From Martelella limonii (GTDB taxonomy: Bacteria > Pseudomonadota > Alphaproteobacteria > Rhizobiales > Rhizobiaceae), in the NCBI RefSeq assembly GCF_013344475.1, contig NZ_JABUOU010000001.1, forward strand, positions 682,001 to 746,000: a stretch of DNA of 64,000 nt, given 5' to 3'. Below, piece after piece: positions 37,249 through 48,870 of the stretch (position 1 is the stretch's first letter; each line of letters opens with the position of its first letter). Position numbers and translations under genes: made by a program. The notes beneath the pieces were generated by a model. That model did not search any database, had not been told where the DNA came from, and saw only the letters and a list, made by a program, of their open reading frames with translations.

Positions 37249-39060
37249 ATGTCCAAGCTTGCAGATCCGCTCTCCGTTCTCAAATCCGTCTACGGCTATT
37301 CCGCCTTTCGCGGCAAGCAGCAGGCCGTCGTCGATCAGGTGGTGGCCGGCGGCGACGCCGTGGTGCTGTTTCCGACCGGCGCCGGCAAGTCGCTCTGCTA
37401 TCAGGTGCCGGCGCTGTGCCGTCCGGGCGTGGCGCTGGTCGTCTCGCCGCTGATTGCGCTGATGCGCGACCAGGTGGAGGCGCTGAAACAGCTTGGCGTG
37501 AAGGCAGCGGCGCTCAATTCAACGCTGTCACGCGAGGAGTATGGCGCGATCCGGCGCGGGCTGGAGGATGCCACGCTCGACCTTCTCTATGTGACGCCGG
37601 AGCGGATGGCGACATCTGGATTCCGCGCGATGATGGCGAATGTTGAGATCGCACTGATCGCGATCGACGAGGCGCATTGCGTGTCGCAATGGGGGCACGA
37701 TTTCCGGCCCGAATACCGGTCCCTCGATCAGCTCAAGGATACCTTTCCGGGCGTGCCGCGCATGGCGCTGACGGCCACCGCCGATCCGCACACCCGCGAG
37801 GACATTATAGAGCGCCTAGCGCTGCAGGATGCGGAAGTCTACACCACCTCCTTCGACCGGCCGAACATTACCTATGAGATCATCGAGCGCGACCAGCCGC
37901 GCCGTCAGTTGCTGGATTTCCTCGCGCGCCACAAGGGCGACAGCGGCATCGTCTACTGCCTGTCGCGGGCCAAGGTGGAAGAAACGGCCGAATGGCTCGA
38001 CGGCCAGGGCATCCGGGCCTTGCCCTATCATGCCGGCATGGATCGCGAACGGCGCGACGCCCATCAGGACGCCTTCCTGAAGGAAGAGGATCTGTGTCTC
38101 GTTGCGACGGTCGCCTTCGGCATGGGCATCGACAAGCCGAATGTCCGCTATGTTGCCCATCTCGATCTGCCGGGCTCCGTCGAGGCCTATTATCAGGAGA
38201 CCGGACGCGCGGGCCGCGATGGCCTGCCGTCGGAGGCCTGGATGGTCTACGGCATGGCCGACGTGGTGCAGCGCGGGCGGATGATCGACAACGGCAATGC
38301 CGTGGACGAAATCAAGCGGGTAGAGCGCGCCAAGCTCAACGCCCTGCTCGGCATCTGCGAGACCTCCGGTTGCCGCCGCCAGGCGATCCTCGCCCATTTC
38401 GGTGAAGCGCACCCCGGCGGCTGCGGCAATTGCGACACCTGCCTGAAGCCGGTCGATACCTGGGATGGCACCGACGCCGCCATCAAGGCGATGGCCGCGA
38501 TCTATCGGACCGGAGAGCGCTTCGGCGCGGGCCATCTGATCGATGTGCTGACGGGAAAGGAGACCGAGCGGACCGAACGATTCGGCCACACTGCCATGCC
38601 GGTCTTCGGTGCCGGCAGCGATCTTCCGGCAAAGACCTGGCAGTCGGTCTATCGGCAGCTCCTCGCGGCGGGCCTGATCGCCGTTGACCACGAGGCCTAC
38701 GGTGCGCTGAAACTCACGCCGGACGCGCGCGCCGTGTTCCGCCATGAAAGAGCGGTCAGGTTTCGTACCGACCGTCCGGGGCGCGGCAAGTCGTCCTCAA
38801 AACGAGGATCCGCTGAAAAACGCGCGGCGATCCCGGATGAAAACCACGCCCTGTTCGAAGAACTGCGCGCCACCCGCACCGCGCTCGCCAAGGAAAACGG
38901 CGTGCCGCCCTATGTCATCTTCCCGGACACGACGCTGATCGCGCTTGCCGCCGAGCGACCGACCACGGCCGACGCGATGCTTGCCGTTTCGGGCGTCGGC
39001 CAGACCAAGCTGCAGCGCTACGGCGAGGATTTCCTCGCCGTCATTCGCGCCCACGGGTGA
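37249..39060 (+). CDS. recQ: ATP-dependent DNA helicase RecQ
   Basis: RecQ unwinds DNA in recombinational repair. The 603-residue protein shows motif 0 and Walker [16 protein letters not shown] (43-57), the DEAH box [20 protein letters not shown], motif [13 protein letters not shown], and the RecQ-CT zinc site (CETSGCRRQ...CGNCDTC). The C-terminal ~75 residues form an HRDC domain ([18 protein letters not shown]). Between the winged helix and HRDC lies a Lys/Arg/Ser-rich linker (~505-530). Start [17 protein letters not shown] is family-like. Confidence 0.98.
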   Translation: MSKLADPLSVLKSVYGYSAFRGKQQAVVDQVVAGGDAVVLFPTGAGKSLCYQVPALCRPGVALVVSPLIALMRDQVEALKQLGVKAAALNSTLSREEYGAIRRGLEDATLDLLYVTPERMATSGFRAMMANVEIALIAIDEAHCVSQWGHDFRPEYRSLDQLKDTFPGVPRMALTATADPHTREDIIERLALQDAEVYTTSFDRPNITYEIIERDQPRRQLLDFLARHKGDSGIVYCLSRAKVEETAEWLDGQGIRALPYHAGMDRERRDAHQDAFLKEEDLCLVATVAFGMGIDKPNVRYVAHLDLPGSVEAYYQETGRAGRDGLPSEAWMVYGMADVVQRGRMIDNGNAVDEIKRVERAKLNALLGICETSGCRRQAILAHFGEAHPGGCGNCDTCLKPVDTWDGTDAAIKAMAAIYRTGERFGAGHLIDVLTGKETERTERFGHTAMPVFGAGSDLPAKTWQSVYRQLLAAGLIAVDHEAYGALKLTPDARAVFRHERAVRFRTDRPGRGKSSSKRGSAEKRAAIPDENHALFEELRATRTALAKENGVPPYVIFPDTTLIALAAERPTTADAMLAVSGVGQTKLQRYGEDFLAVIRAHG

Positions 39061-39069
39061 AGCGGGCGA

Positions 39070-39510
39070 TCAATCCGGCAATGTCATGTGCCCGTTTTCA
39101 TCAAGCGGTGAGAACGGGTTGAACGCCACCTCCCAGAGGTGGCCGTCCGGATCGGCGAAATAGCCACTGTAACCGCCCCAGAACACCTTCTCGGCCGGCT
39201 TGACGATCCGCGCTCCGCAGCTTTCGGCAAAGCCAAGCGTCTCATCGACGGCGCTTTCGGAGTTGACATTATAGGCAAGCGTGACGCCCGAGAAAGCGGG
39301 CCTTTGGTCCGGGACGCCTTCCAACCCGGCATCTTCCGCCAGCGCTGACCTGCCGAAAAGGCCGAGCACGATACCATCAAGACCAATAAAGGTGATGCTT
39401 TCCTGCGAGGCCGAGGATTTCTTCCAGCCCAGCCGTTCGTAAAAGGCAGTCGCTTCCGCAACATCGTCCACGCCCAGCGTGATCAGACTTATCCTTCGAT
39501 CCAATGTCAT
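39070..39510 (-). CDS. VOC family (glyoxalase/bleomycin-resistance-like) protein
   Basis: A 146-residue protein with two beta-alpha-beta-beta-beta modules of the VOC superfamily: ISLITLGVDDVAEATAFYERLGWKK in the first and AYNVNSESAVDETLGFAESCGARIVKPAEKVFWGGYSGYFADPDGHLWEVAFNPF in the second. The second module keeps the GYSGYFADPDGHLWEV motif, with the C-terminal Glu metal ligand. Substrate is unknown; this subgroup is often labelled glyoxalase without proof. ATG 39510 is chosen over an ATG five codons upstream. Convergent with recQ, nine bases apart. Confidence 0.85.
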   Translation of the reverse strand: MTLDRRISLITLGVDDVAEATAFYERLGWKKSSASQESITFIGLDGIVLGLFGRSALAEDAGLEGVPDQRPAFSGVTLAYNVNSESAVDETLGFAESCGARIVKPAEKVFWGGYSGYFADPDGHLWEVAFNPFSPLDENGHMTLPD

Positions 39511-39672
39511 GCGGCTTGCTTCCATTATTGTTCTTGTTATGTTCTCTTATTGACAGCAAAAGTAAAGAACTTTTTGCAGTAGGAGGCCGGATTGGAAACA
39601 TTGCGAACCGGCCGCGCAGACGCGAGATTGCAACCAAGATCTGGCGTCGCGTACCCGTGCGCCCCCTTTACG

Positions 39673-39755
39673 CGTCACCCTCGGGCTTGACCCGAGGGTC
39701 CAGGCAGCGCTCTCCGTGTCGCCTGGATGCTCGGGTCGAGCCCGAGCATGACCCA
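39673..39755. repeat. REP pair, head to head (ACCCTCGG and ATGCTCGG types)
   Basis: The first copy (39673-39708) is the minus-strand ACCCTCGGG type and the second (39721-39755) the plus-strand ATGCTCGGG type, with GCCTGG flanks facing each other 12 bases apart. It sits in the 525-base gap between the VOC gene and rplM; the rest of that gap holds an AT-rich stretch and the rplM promoter, but no gene. Confidence 0.85.
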
Positions 39756-39896
39756 GGAGAGGAAGCCAACCGCTGAAGCGGGGGCAGAAGCGTCGGTTCA
39801 GATTAACTCAGCCAGAAATCCATGTGGTAATATTATACCGCTTTTCTATCTATATGTTTTTGCTTCATTAAATAAAGCGCCATCCGATTTCCTCTC

Positions 39897-39925
39897 TTGA
39901 CCAATTTCATCCCTGCCACTATACA
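39897..39925 (+). promoter_or_regulatory. Sigma-70 promoter of rplM-rpsI
   Basis: TTGACC (39897-39902), a 17-base spacer, then TATACA (39920-39925). It is preceded by an AT-rich segment (about 39825-39880) that could act as an UP element. The leader is about 100 bases long and includes the palindrome CCACGCGCGTGG (39939-39950). Confidence 0.8.
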
Positions 39926-40035
39926 ACCGCCAGCATGACCACGCGCGTGGACATGCCATCATGCTTGGTCACCAAGCAAAGCAACAAGAAACGTCCGTTC
40001 CCTCGGGATTCGGAATGAAATTGAGAGTATCAACA

Positions 40036-40500
40036 ATGGTTACCTTCTCCCAGAAGCCTGCAGAGGTGGAAAAGAAGTGGATCGTGATCGATGCCGAAGG
40101 TCTCGTCCTCGGCCGTCTCGCCACCCTCGTTGCCATGCGTCTGCGCGGCAAGCACAAAGCCACCTTTACCCCGCATGTTGACGACGGCGACAATGTCATC
40201 GTCATCAATGCTGAAAAAGTTGCCATGACCGGCAAGAAGTACACCGACAAGATGTACTACTGGCACACCGGTTATCCCGGCGGCATCAAGGAGCGCACTG
40301 CGCGCCAGATCATCGAAGGCCGCTTCCCGGAGCGCGTCATCGAGAAGGCTGTCGAGCGCATGATCCCGCGCGGCCCGCTTGGCCGTCGCCAGATGAAGAA
40401 CCTGCGCGTCTATGCCGGCACCAACCACCCCCATGAAGCCCAGCAGCCCGAAGTGCTCGACGTTGCCAAGCTCAACAAGAAGAACGTGAGGAGCGCATAA
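40036..40500 (+). CDS. rplM: 50S ribosomal protein L13
   Basis: A 154-residue L13, an early-assembly protein of the large subunit. The family blocks [54 protein letters not shown] and [18 protein letters not shown] are all present. Start ATG 40036 is chosen because [15 protein letters not shown] matches the rhizobial N-terminus; a 25-codon longer frame has no family support. It is followed directly by rpsI in a one-base TAATG overlap, the usual L13-S9 operon. Confidence 0.98.
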   Translation: MVTFSQKPAEVEKKWIVIDAEGLVLGRLATLVAMRLRGKHKATFTPHVDDGDNVIVINAEKVAMTGKKYTDKMYYWHTGYPGGIKERTARQIIEGRFPERVIEKAVERMIPRGPLGRRQMKNLRVYAGTNHPHEAQQPEVLDVAKLNKKNVRSA

Positions 40501-40979
40501 TGGCCGATCTGTCCGATCTGAAGGCACTTGGCGAAGCCGCATCCACCGAAGCCACCCCGTCTGCACCGGTTCACGTGCGCAAGGTCGACGACCTCGGCCG
40601 CGCCTATGCCACCGGCAAGCGCAAGGACGCGGTTGCCCGCGTATGGATCAAGGCCGGCTCCGGCAAGATCACCGTCAATGGCAAGGACTTTTCCGAGTAT
40701 TTCGGCCGTCCGGTCCTGCAGATGGTCCTGCAGCAGCCGATCGTCGCTGCTGCCCGTGAAGGCCAGTTCGACATCGTTGCAACCGTCACCGGCGGCGGCC
40801 TTTCCGGCCAGGCTGGTGCTGTTCGCCACGGCATTTCGAAGGCGCTGACCTATTTCGAACCCGGCCTGCGCCCGGTTCTGAAGAAGGGCGGCTTCCTGAC
40901 CCGCGACAGCCGCGTCGTCGAGCGCAAGAAGTACGGCCGCGCGAAAGCCCGCCGTTCGTTCCAGTTCTCCAAGCGCTAA
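40500..40979 (+). CDS. rpsI: 30S ribosomal protein S9
   Basis: A 159-residue S9 with the C-terminal tail RRSFQFSKR reaching the P site; the terminal SKR is characteristic. The body includes [27 protein letters not shown] and [19 protein letters not shown]. The first ~30 residues are an Ala/Thr-rich extension common in Hyphomicrobiales. Translation is coupled to rplM. A strong terminator follows 26 bases later. Confidence 0.98.
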   Translation: MADLSDLKALGEAASTEATPSAPVHVRKVDDLGRAYATGKRKDAVARVWIKAGSGKITVNGKDFSEYFGRPVLQMVLQQPIVAAAREGQFDIVATVTGGGLSGQAGAVRHGISKALTYFEPGLRPVLKKGGFLTRDSRVVERKKYGRAKARRSFQFSKR

Positions 40980-41005
40980 GCGCTTCAGGAACTTTGCATT
41001 TTGGA

Positions 41006-41033
41006 AGGGCCGCGAGATCGCGGCCCTTTTTTT
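41006..41033 (+). terminator. Rho-independent terminator of rplM-rpsI
   Basis: AGGGCCGCG pairs with CGCGGCCCT around AGAT and is followed by seven T. Confidence 0.95.
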
Positions 41034-41117
41034 ATGGCTGCCGGACGCCGGTCTCAATTGCGTCGCCTTGCGTTTAAGGCTTACACTCAACGCGGACACA
41101 AGCGGGGCGAGTGCCGC

Positions 41118-41858
41118 ATGAGGATGGCTGTCTTTTTCGTATCGCGATGCTTCGGTTTTGGCCTCATCACGCTTCCGCTCGCATTCTTGTATCTGCACGT
41201 CGATGGCATGGCGCAAACCGCCGAGCTTCAACGCTTTGAAACCGATGGCGTATATGTCAGCGCCCAAGTGCTGGAGCGTATAAAGGAAACACGCCACTTC
41301 AGCAGACCTGGAACAACGCTCTATTATCTCAAGATCAGACTGTCTAAGCCCTATGAGGGCCGAACACAGCAGATCGAGGTTTCGCGCCACGAATATCGAA
41401 CAGGCCTGCCAGGTAAGCTCATTCTCATCCGCGCCCTGCCCGGCGAAAACCTCCAGATTCAATATCCTATTCCCAGCCCAAACGCGGAAAAGCTCGGCCT
41501 GGATTTGGAGCAGCTTCTGTTCTGCTTGTTTTCTTTAAACATCGCCGTTTCTCTGGCCATCTTCGTGTCTGCATGGAACGCATGGCAGAATGGAGAAGTG
41601 GTTTATGTGCTCTACGACAGGCACAAGACGCTTGCTGCGGGAAACGGAGCGGTTCACTGGCTGGAGCTTTCCACCGGCAGGCGCTCCTCCTCAACGCCTT
41701 TCATGCCCGCGTCATCGCAGATGCCGCGCATGGAAGATATGGAGCACGGCGCTTCGATGAAGATGTATCGCACGCCAATTGTCGGCTATCTCTGGTGGGA
41801 GTTTTCCCTGCCGTTTTCGGGTGGCGAAGGCGTCGTTTCGTTGGCACCAAGGCGATAG
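41118..41858 (+). CDS. Membrane protein of unknown function (DUF3592-like layout)
   Basis: A 246-residue protein I cannot assign firmly. It has an N-terminal hydrophobic helix (~3-25), an extracytoplasmic segment of about 110 residues (with RFETDGVYVSAQVLERIKETRH, GTTLYYLKIRLS and YEGRTQQIEVSRHEYRTGLPGKLILIRALPG), a second hydrophobic helix (LLFCLFSLNIAVSLAIFVSAW, ~137-157) and a cytosolic tail. The helix/beta-domain/helix plan and the ETDGVYVSAQV...YYLKIRL pattern resemble DUF3592 proteins. The ATG at 41118 is a moderate choice; ATG 41124 is an alternative. Less typical codon use than the ribosomal genes upstream. It is transcribed on its own, after the rpsI terminator. Confidence 0.6.
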   Translation: MRMAVFFVSRCFGFGLITLPLAFLYLHVDGMAQTAELQRFETDGVYVSAQVLERIKETRHFSRPGTTLYYLKIRLSKPYEGRTQQIEVSRHEYRTGLPGKLILIRALPGENLQIQYPIPSPNAEKLGLDLEQLLFCLFSLNIAVSLAIFVSAWNAWQNGEVVYVLYDRHKTLAAGNGAVHWLELSTGRRSSSTPFMPASSQMPRMEDMEHGASMKMYRTPIVGYLWWEFSLPFSGGEGVVSLAPRR

Positions 41859-41955
41859 GGCGTGCCATGAAGCGGCCTTGGCGCCTGCCCGGTAAAGCCG
41901 GAATAACCCTCGCCCTCAAACCGGATTGAATATCCCCTCTGAAAACGGAGCTTGC

Positions 41956-42717
41956 ATGACCCTGATCGATCGTTTTTCCCTGGAAGGGCGCGTCGCCCTC
42001 GTCACCGGCGGTCGGCAGGGGCTCGGATACGAGATTGCCCGGGGCTTCATGGATGCAGGGGCGACGGTGATCATTACCGGCCGCAATGAGGCGAGGCTTG
42101 ATGAAGCCTGCAAGGCGCTTGGGCACCGCGCCTCCTATGCCGCGTTCGATATTGCCGATGCCCCGGCGCGCAGGGCCGCCCTTGATGCCATCTACGAGAA
42201 ACACGGGAAGCTCGACATCCTGGTCAACAATGTCGGCGCGCGCGACCGGCGCAGCCTCGACGTCTTCACCGACGATGAAATCGCCTCCTTCATCGATACC
42301 GATCTTCTCGCGGCCGTATCGCTCTCGCGCGACGTGGCGCGCGCCATGAAGGCTCAAGGTCATGGCAGGCTGATTTTCCTCACATCTGTGCTGGGAAGAA
42401 TGCCGCTTCCCGGCGACAACCTCTATCCCGTCGCCAAACAGGGACTTGAGGGGCTCGCCCGGGCGCTGGCGGTGGAATACGGATCATTCGGCATCACCAG
42501 CAACGCCATCGCGCCTGGAATGTTTGCGACTGAGACCAATGCGCACCTCGCACGTGATCCGGACATGCAACAATTCACCGCGATGCGCGTGCCTCTGCAG
42601 CGCTGGGGCAATCCCGAAGAAATCGCTGGCGCCGCGCTGCTTCTGGCAAGTGATGCAGGATCCTTCATCAACGGGCATACGCTGACTGTCGATGGCGGTC
42701 ATTCGATCCGGATGTGA
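41956..42717 (+). CDS. Short-chain dehydrogenase/reductase (SDR)
   Basis: A 253-residue classical SDR. The Rossmann motif is VALVTGGRQGLGYEIARGF (TGGxxGxG, ~14-32), NNVG replaces the usual NNAG, the catalytic Ser is in FLTSVLGRMP, and the Tyr/Lys pair is in YPVAKQG (YxxxK). The ending DGGHSIRM is typical of the gluconate 5-dehydrogenase-like branch, but sequence alone does not fix the substrate. ACGGAG before ATG 41956 supports the start. No metabolic neighbours help; valS converges from the other side. Confidence 0.9.
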   Translation: MTLIDRFSLEGRVALVTGGRQGLGYEIARGFMDAGATVIITGRNEARLDEACKALGHRASYAAFDIADAPARRAALDAIYEKHGKLDILVNNVGARDRRSLDVFTDDEIASFIDTDLLAAVSLSRDVARAMKAQGHGRLIFLTSVLGRMPLPGDNLYPVAKQGLEGLARALAVEYGSFGITSNAIAPGMFATETNAHLARDPDMQQFTAMRVPLQRWGNPEEIAGAALLLASDAGSFINGHTLTVDGGHSIRM

Positions 42718-42750
42718 GTGCGTCGAAGAGCATCTGAAAGCGCGACGCAT

Positions 42751-42787
42751 AAAAAAGGGCGGCGCCGGTTCAATGGCGCCGCCCTTT
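42751..42787. terminator. Bidirectional terminator between the SDR gene and valS
   Basis: AAAGGGCGGCGCC pairs with GGCGCCGCCCTTT around an eight-base loop. On the minus strand the exit is TTTTTTATG, a good terminator for valS; on the plus strand TTTCCTGTT is weaker. Confidence 0.88.
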
Positions 42788-42810
42788 CCTGTTTCCGATC
42801 GAGGCGATGA

Positions 42811-45723
<2,913 letters not shown>

Positions 45724-45938
45724 GTCTTCGCCAATTCCTGACTGATCACAAAACCGGGCCGAACGCCCCTTGCGCCCTGCTCGTCCGCCTTAAACGGCTG
45801 CCGGGGCTGAACGTTCCTGACATGGAACGATGGCCCTTTTCGGCCTGTCGTTGTTAAGCTTTCGGCTTCCGGCCTGTCAATAACAAAGCCGCCCCGGTGG
45901 GAGCGGCTTCATGAAGGCCTCGAGCGCATTTGCCGCCG

Positions 45939-46640
45939 TTAACGCCGCGCGTTGCGCATGCGCTCGATTTCCTTCGCGACCATTTCCTCGACGATCGAGG
46001 GCATGTTTTCGTCGATCCACTCCCTGAGGAGCGGCCGAAGTTCGCTGACGACGATTTCCTCGATCCGGCGGGCGCCTTCGCGCTCGAGCGCATCGGACAG
46101 CACACCGAGTGCCTCGCCGATCCGCTGTTCGGAACCGGAGGAAAGCAGCGGATCGCCTTCAGCACGGGGTGGCTCGACGGATTCGGGTGCCTGCTGAGCC
46201 GGAGGCTCTCCGCCCGTGGCCTCGCGCACCTGACGGGCAACTTCACCGATCGTGCCGGGATACACATCATGGCGCTCGACCTGAACCTCGGCAGTTTCGG
46301 GCTGAATGTCCGCAGGCGCGTCATAGATCTGCTGCTCGAAGCGTTCGGCAGTCTGTTCGCCTTCGTTGTCTTCGGGCTGTTCGAACATGAAGGCGGGACG
46401 GCGCGAGACGAATCCCGCTTCATTCAGCGGTTCCGGATCCTGATGCGCTGACGCGCGATCTTCATCCAGCCTTTCCTCGTCCTGCTGCGCCGGCTGGCGA
46501 TAGCGACCGTCGTCACGCCCGGCAGCATTGTCACGCCCGCGTGGTGAACGGGAAATATCCTCGCCGCTGTCGATAATCCGGCGGATCGACGCGAGAATCT
46601 CTTCCATCGTCGGTTCCTGCTGCATTTTAGGCTGCGCCAT
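45939..46640 (-). CDS. popZ: PopZ-like polar organising protein (DUF2497)
   Basis: A 233-residue acidic protein. The conserved parts are the N-terminal helix QQEPTMEEILASIRRIIDSG and a C-terminal helical block (RRIEEIVVSELRPLLREWIDENMPSIVEEMVAKEIERM) used for multimerisation and partner binding. The middle (~30-150) is Pro/Glu/Asp-rich and disordered, as in Caulobacter PopZ, which forms polar condensates anchoring ParB-parS. Start ATG 46640 gives MAQPKMQQEPT. Location beside valS matches other alphaproteobacteria. The symbol follows the domain family; a polar role in this organism is inferred. Confidence 0.88.
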   Translation of the reverse strand: MAQPKMQQEPTMEEILASIRRIIDSGEDISRSPRGRDNAAGRDDGRYRQPAQQDEERLDEDRASAHQDPEPLNEAGFVSRRPAFMFEQPEDNEGEQTAERFEQQIYDAPADIQPETAEVQVERHDVYPGTIGEVARQVREATGGEPPAQQAPESVEPPRAEGDPLLSSGSEQRIGEALGVLSDALEREGARRIEEIVVSELRPLLREWIDENMPSIVEEMVAKEIERMRNARR

Positions 46641-46769
46641 TAAAAACCTTCCTGCGTCCCGAGGGTCGAATCGTAGCAACGATACGCCAGCTCTCGACGC
46701 ATGCTCACCGAAACATCCATATTTTCAGTGCTATACACAGAATTTTCCGCCAGAGCCCCGTCAGCACAT

Positions 46770-47441
46770 TCAGAATTCGAAGGTCTTGGCTTCGGCAAAA
46801 CCGGGAAGCGGTTTCACGGCCGCATTGAATGACGCAAGCGAGGAAAACAGCTCGCCGTCGCGACGATAGACGGTCGCGCGTGCGGCATGGCCGGAACCCT
46901 CGACGCACACAAGGCGGCCGCCGTCACGGAGCTGGCGCAGCAGCGCTTCCGGGACAATCTCGACCGCACCATTCAAAAAGATGGCGTCATAAGGCGCCTC
47001 GGAAGGATAGCCTTCCGGAAGCACGCCGCTGACCACGGCCGCATTGTCATAGCCGAGCTCGAGGAACTTGCTGCTGACGCTCTCCACGAGCTCCTCGTCG
47101 CTGTCGATACCGACGACGGACTGCGCAAGAAGCGACAGGATCGCAGCCGCATAGCCATCACCCGCGCCAACGACGAGCACGACATCCTTCTTCGACACAT
47201 CAAGCAGCTGAACCAGCTTTGCAAGCGGCGACGGCTCCATCATGTAGCGCGACGGACCGGCATCATTGGCCGACTTTACCAGAATGTCCTCGTCGATATA
47301 GGCAAGCTGCCTCGATTGCTGCGGCAAGAAAGCCTCACGCGGCACGGACAGAAAGGCGGAGATCACCGGATGGGCTGTCACATCGGTCGGGCGGATCTGG
47401 TTTTCGACCATCTTCCTGCGCGCCGTTTCGAAATTCATCAT
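46770..47441 (-). CDS. pcm: Protein-L-isoaspartate O-methyltransferase family protein
   Basis: A 223-residue SAM-dependent methyltransferase related to Pcm, which repairs isoaspartyl residues. It has the N-terminal MVENQIRPTDVTAHPVISAFLSVPREAFLP, the SAM motif VVLVVGAGDGYAAAILSLLAQSVVGID, and NAAVVSGVLPEGYPSEAPYDAIFLNGAVEIVP. Some motif residues differ from canonical Pcm (for example GAGDGYAAA rather than GTGSGYQ), so the exact substrate is uncertain. Two adjacent ATG codons (47441 and 47438) follow GAGG; the first is used. In several rhizobia a tolC-type gene lies between this gene and popZ, but here only 129 bases separate them. Confidence 0.85.
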   Translation of the reverse strand: MMNFETARRKMVENQIRPTDVTAHPVISAFLSVPREAFLPQQSRQLAYIDEDILVKSANDAGPSRYMMEPSPLAKLVQLLDVSKKDVVLVVGAGDGYAAAILSLLAQSVVGIDSDEELVESVSSKFLELGYDNAAVVSGVLPEGYPSEAPYDAIFLNGAVEIVPEALLRQLRDGGRLVCVEGSGHAARATVYRRDGELFSSLASFNAAVKPLPGFAEAKTFEF

Positions 47442-47615
47442 GGCCATCAACCTCGCAAACATGGACCGTCGCGCGCCGCTCATGCTGCGTCGCACTCGGT
47501 TTTTCATAGATGGGCCGTCGCCCGCATGCAAGATGTGAGAAGCTTCCTTCGCAAAAAGCGACAAAAAAGAAGGCGCACCGGAATGCGCCTTCCTTCCATG
47601 TCGGATGGATATCGC

Positions 47616-48428
47616 TCAGCGATATTCATCGACCAGCTGGCAAAGGCGCTGAAGCCCGGCCTCGAAACTCTGCGGGCTGCGCATCACGTCGTCACACTGC
47701 TTGCGCACGACCTTCTGCTCCGAACTGTCCATGGCGTCGAAGGCGATGACGAGTTTCTGATCGTCTGCATCTGCGGGCATCGCTCCGCCGTTTGCGCCGC
47801 CAGCGGCCGCGCCGTCATTGGCGGTCCCTCCGGTCATGCCGCCGGTTCCATTGCCGGCGCCGCCTGTGCCGGTGCCTGTGCCGCCTGTTCCGCTTTCGCC
47901 GCCGGTCCCGCCAATCGAGACGTCCACATCGGCATTGGTGGCGTCGCTGCCGCCGATATTGACGTCGGCGCCCGCATTCGCGCCACTGTCCCCGCCAATC
48001 GAGGCATCGACGTCGGCACTTGTACCATCACTGCCGCCGATACCGACGTCGGCGCCCGCATCGACACCACTGTCGCCGCCAACCGAGGCATCCGCACTGG
48101 CGCTGGTGCCTCCGCTGCCGCCGACATCGGCTGAGACGTCCGCATTCGCACCGCTTGAACCGCCGACATCGGCACTGACATCGGCGGATGTGCCGCCTGA
48201 ACTGCCGCCTCCGACTGCGGCCCCGGCATCAACGCCTTGCGCGCCGCCAACATTTGCATCAGCCCCGATGCCGCCATCCGAGGGTGCGACATCGACGCTG
48301 ACGCCATTCTCGCCGCCGATGTTCAGCCCCTGCGCCTGTGCGCGCTCAATGGTCTGCGCGCTGACAAAAAGGCATCCGGCAAAGACGGCGCCGGCCAGAA
48401 GCTTGGATTTCCTGCGATCTGCAAACAT
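47616..48428 (-). CDS. Secreted glycine-rich protein with 14-residue tandem repeats
   Basis: A 270-residue protein I do not recognise by name. Residues 1-33 look like a signal peptide (basic start, LLAGAVFAGCLFVSA, then QAQ). The middle is built of tandem 14-residue repeats: [V/I]GG recurs at 88, 102, 116, 130, 144, 158 and 172, exactly 14 apart, with pattern [V/I]GG-x2-G-x3-[A/S]-D-[V/A]-x2. A looser Gly/Thr-rich stretch (~175-217) follows. The C-terminus, about 50 residues (DDQKLVIAFDAMDSSEQKVVRKQCDDVM...LQRLCQLV), is ordered, with two cysteines (245 and 263) that could form a disulfide. Regular Gly/Asp repeats suggest a beta-solenoid or calcium-binding surface fold, unproven. The start is supported by AGGAGGAAAG upstream. 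The 174-base gap to pcm is unremarkable. Confidence 0.75.
   Translation of the reverse strand: MFADRRKSKLLAGAVFAGCLFVSAQTIERAQAQGLNIGGENGVSVDVAPSDGGIGADANVGGAQGVDAGAAVGGGSSGGTSADVSADVGGSSGANADVSADVGGSGGTSASADASVGGDSGVDAGADVGIGGSDGTSADVDASIGGDSGANAGADVNIGGSDATNADVDVSIGGTGGESGTGGTGTGTGGAGNGTGGMTGGTANDGAAAGGANGGAMPADADDQKLVIAFDAMDSSEQKVVRKQCDDVMRSPQSFEAGLQRLCQLVDEYR
47913..48167 (-). repeat. 42-base coding tandem repeat region
   Basis: Seven successive repeat starts encode the 14-residue units described for the enclosing gene. The DNA units are diverged rather than identical, with variation mostly at third positions and conservative changes, indicating an old amplification kept at protein level. 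Confidence 0.7.
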
Positions 48429-48796
48429 ACTTTCCTCCTCAGGCTACCCTCCCTGAAGGGCAGCGCTCCAACAACCTTGTGACTGCGGTCCAGAATGTGA
48501 TCCGCTTGCAGCCTCAACGGCAGCACGGTCAAAAAGGTTCCCATATTTCAGTGACTTGGGAGGCAGAATGAACCAGAAATGCGCCGGAACCGCGCGGCGG
48601 CAAAGCTGAGGAATGCGATCTCTGGTTGTGTTGCGGACGCAGGGTCGCGATGTGCACTCAGTGGAGAAAACAAACGGAAGAATTTGAAGCCACTAAAACA
48701 GTCGCAGCGTTCGGTGAGTCACCTTGACAACCATTGCGTGCCAAAGGTGTCGCCAGGCGACTTCATGACCTTGTCAGGCGATGTTGAGAAAAGAGG
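48429..48796. other. Gene-free stretch between the repeat-protein gene and tRNA-Cys
   Basis: About 370 bases. Besides the ribosome site of the repeat-protein gene (GGAGGA near 48435), I see no gene, strong terminator or repeat here. Short open frames lack ribosome sites and family-like composition. Confidence 0.5.
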
Positions 48797-48870
48797 TGGA
48801 GGCCTCGGCCGGAATCGAACCGGCGTGCAAGGATTTGCAGTCCTCTGCGTAACCACTCCGCCACGAGGCC
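48797..48870 (-). tRNA. tRNA-Cys (anticodon GCA)
   Basis: Read on the minus strand: acceptor GGCCTCG pairs with CGAGGCC, the anticodon loop is CTGCAAA with GCA flanked by the stem GGA/TCC, and the T arm contains GGTTCGATTCC. The discriminator is T and CCA is encoded. Length is 74 bases. Confidence 0.97.

Noticed and set aside
39961-40035. Upstream extension of rplM by 25 codons
   Set aside because: The extension has no L13 similarity and lies in the leader; ATG 40036 gives the family N-terminus.
47913-48167. Regular 42-base repeats considered as a CRISPR array
   Set aside because: Units are contiguous, diverged, coding and without unique spacers; no cas genes occur in the window.
47818-48456. 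Proline-rich plus-strand frame opposite the 14-residue repeat protein
   Set aside because: It is the complement of the Gly/Asp repeat codons. The minus-strand frame has a signal peptide, ribosome site and ordered C-terminus; this one has none.
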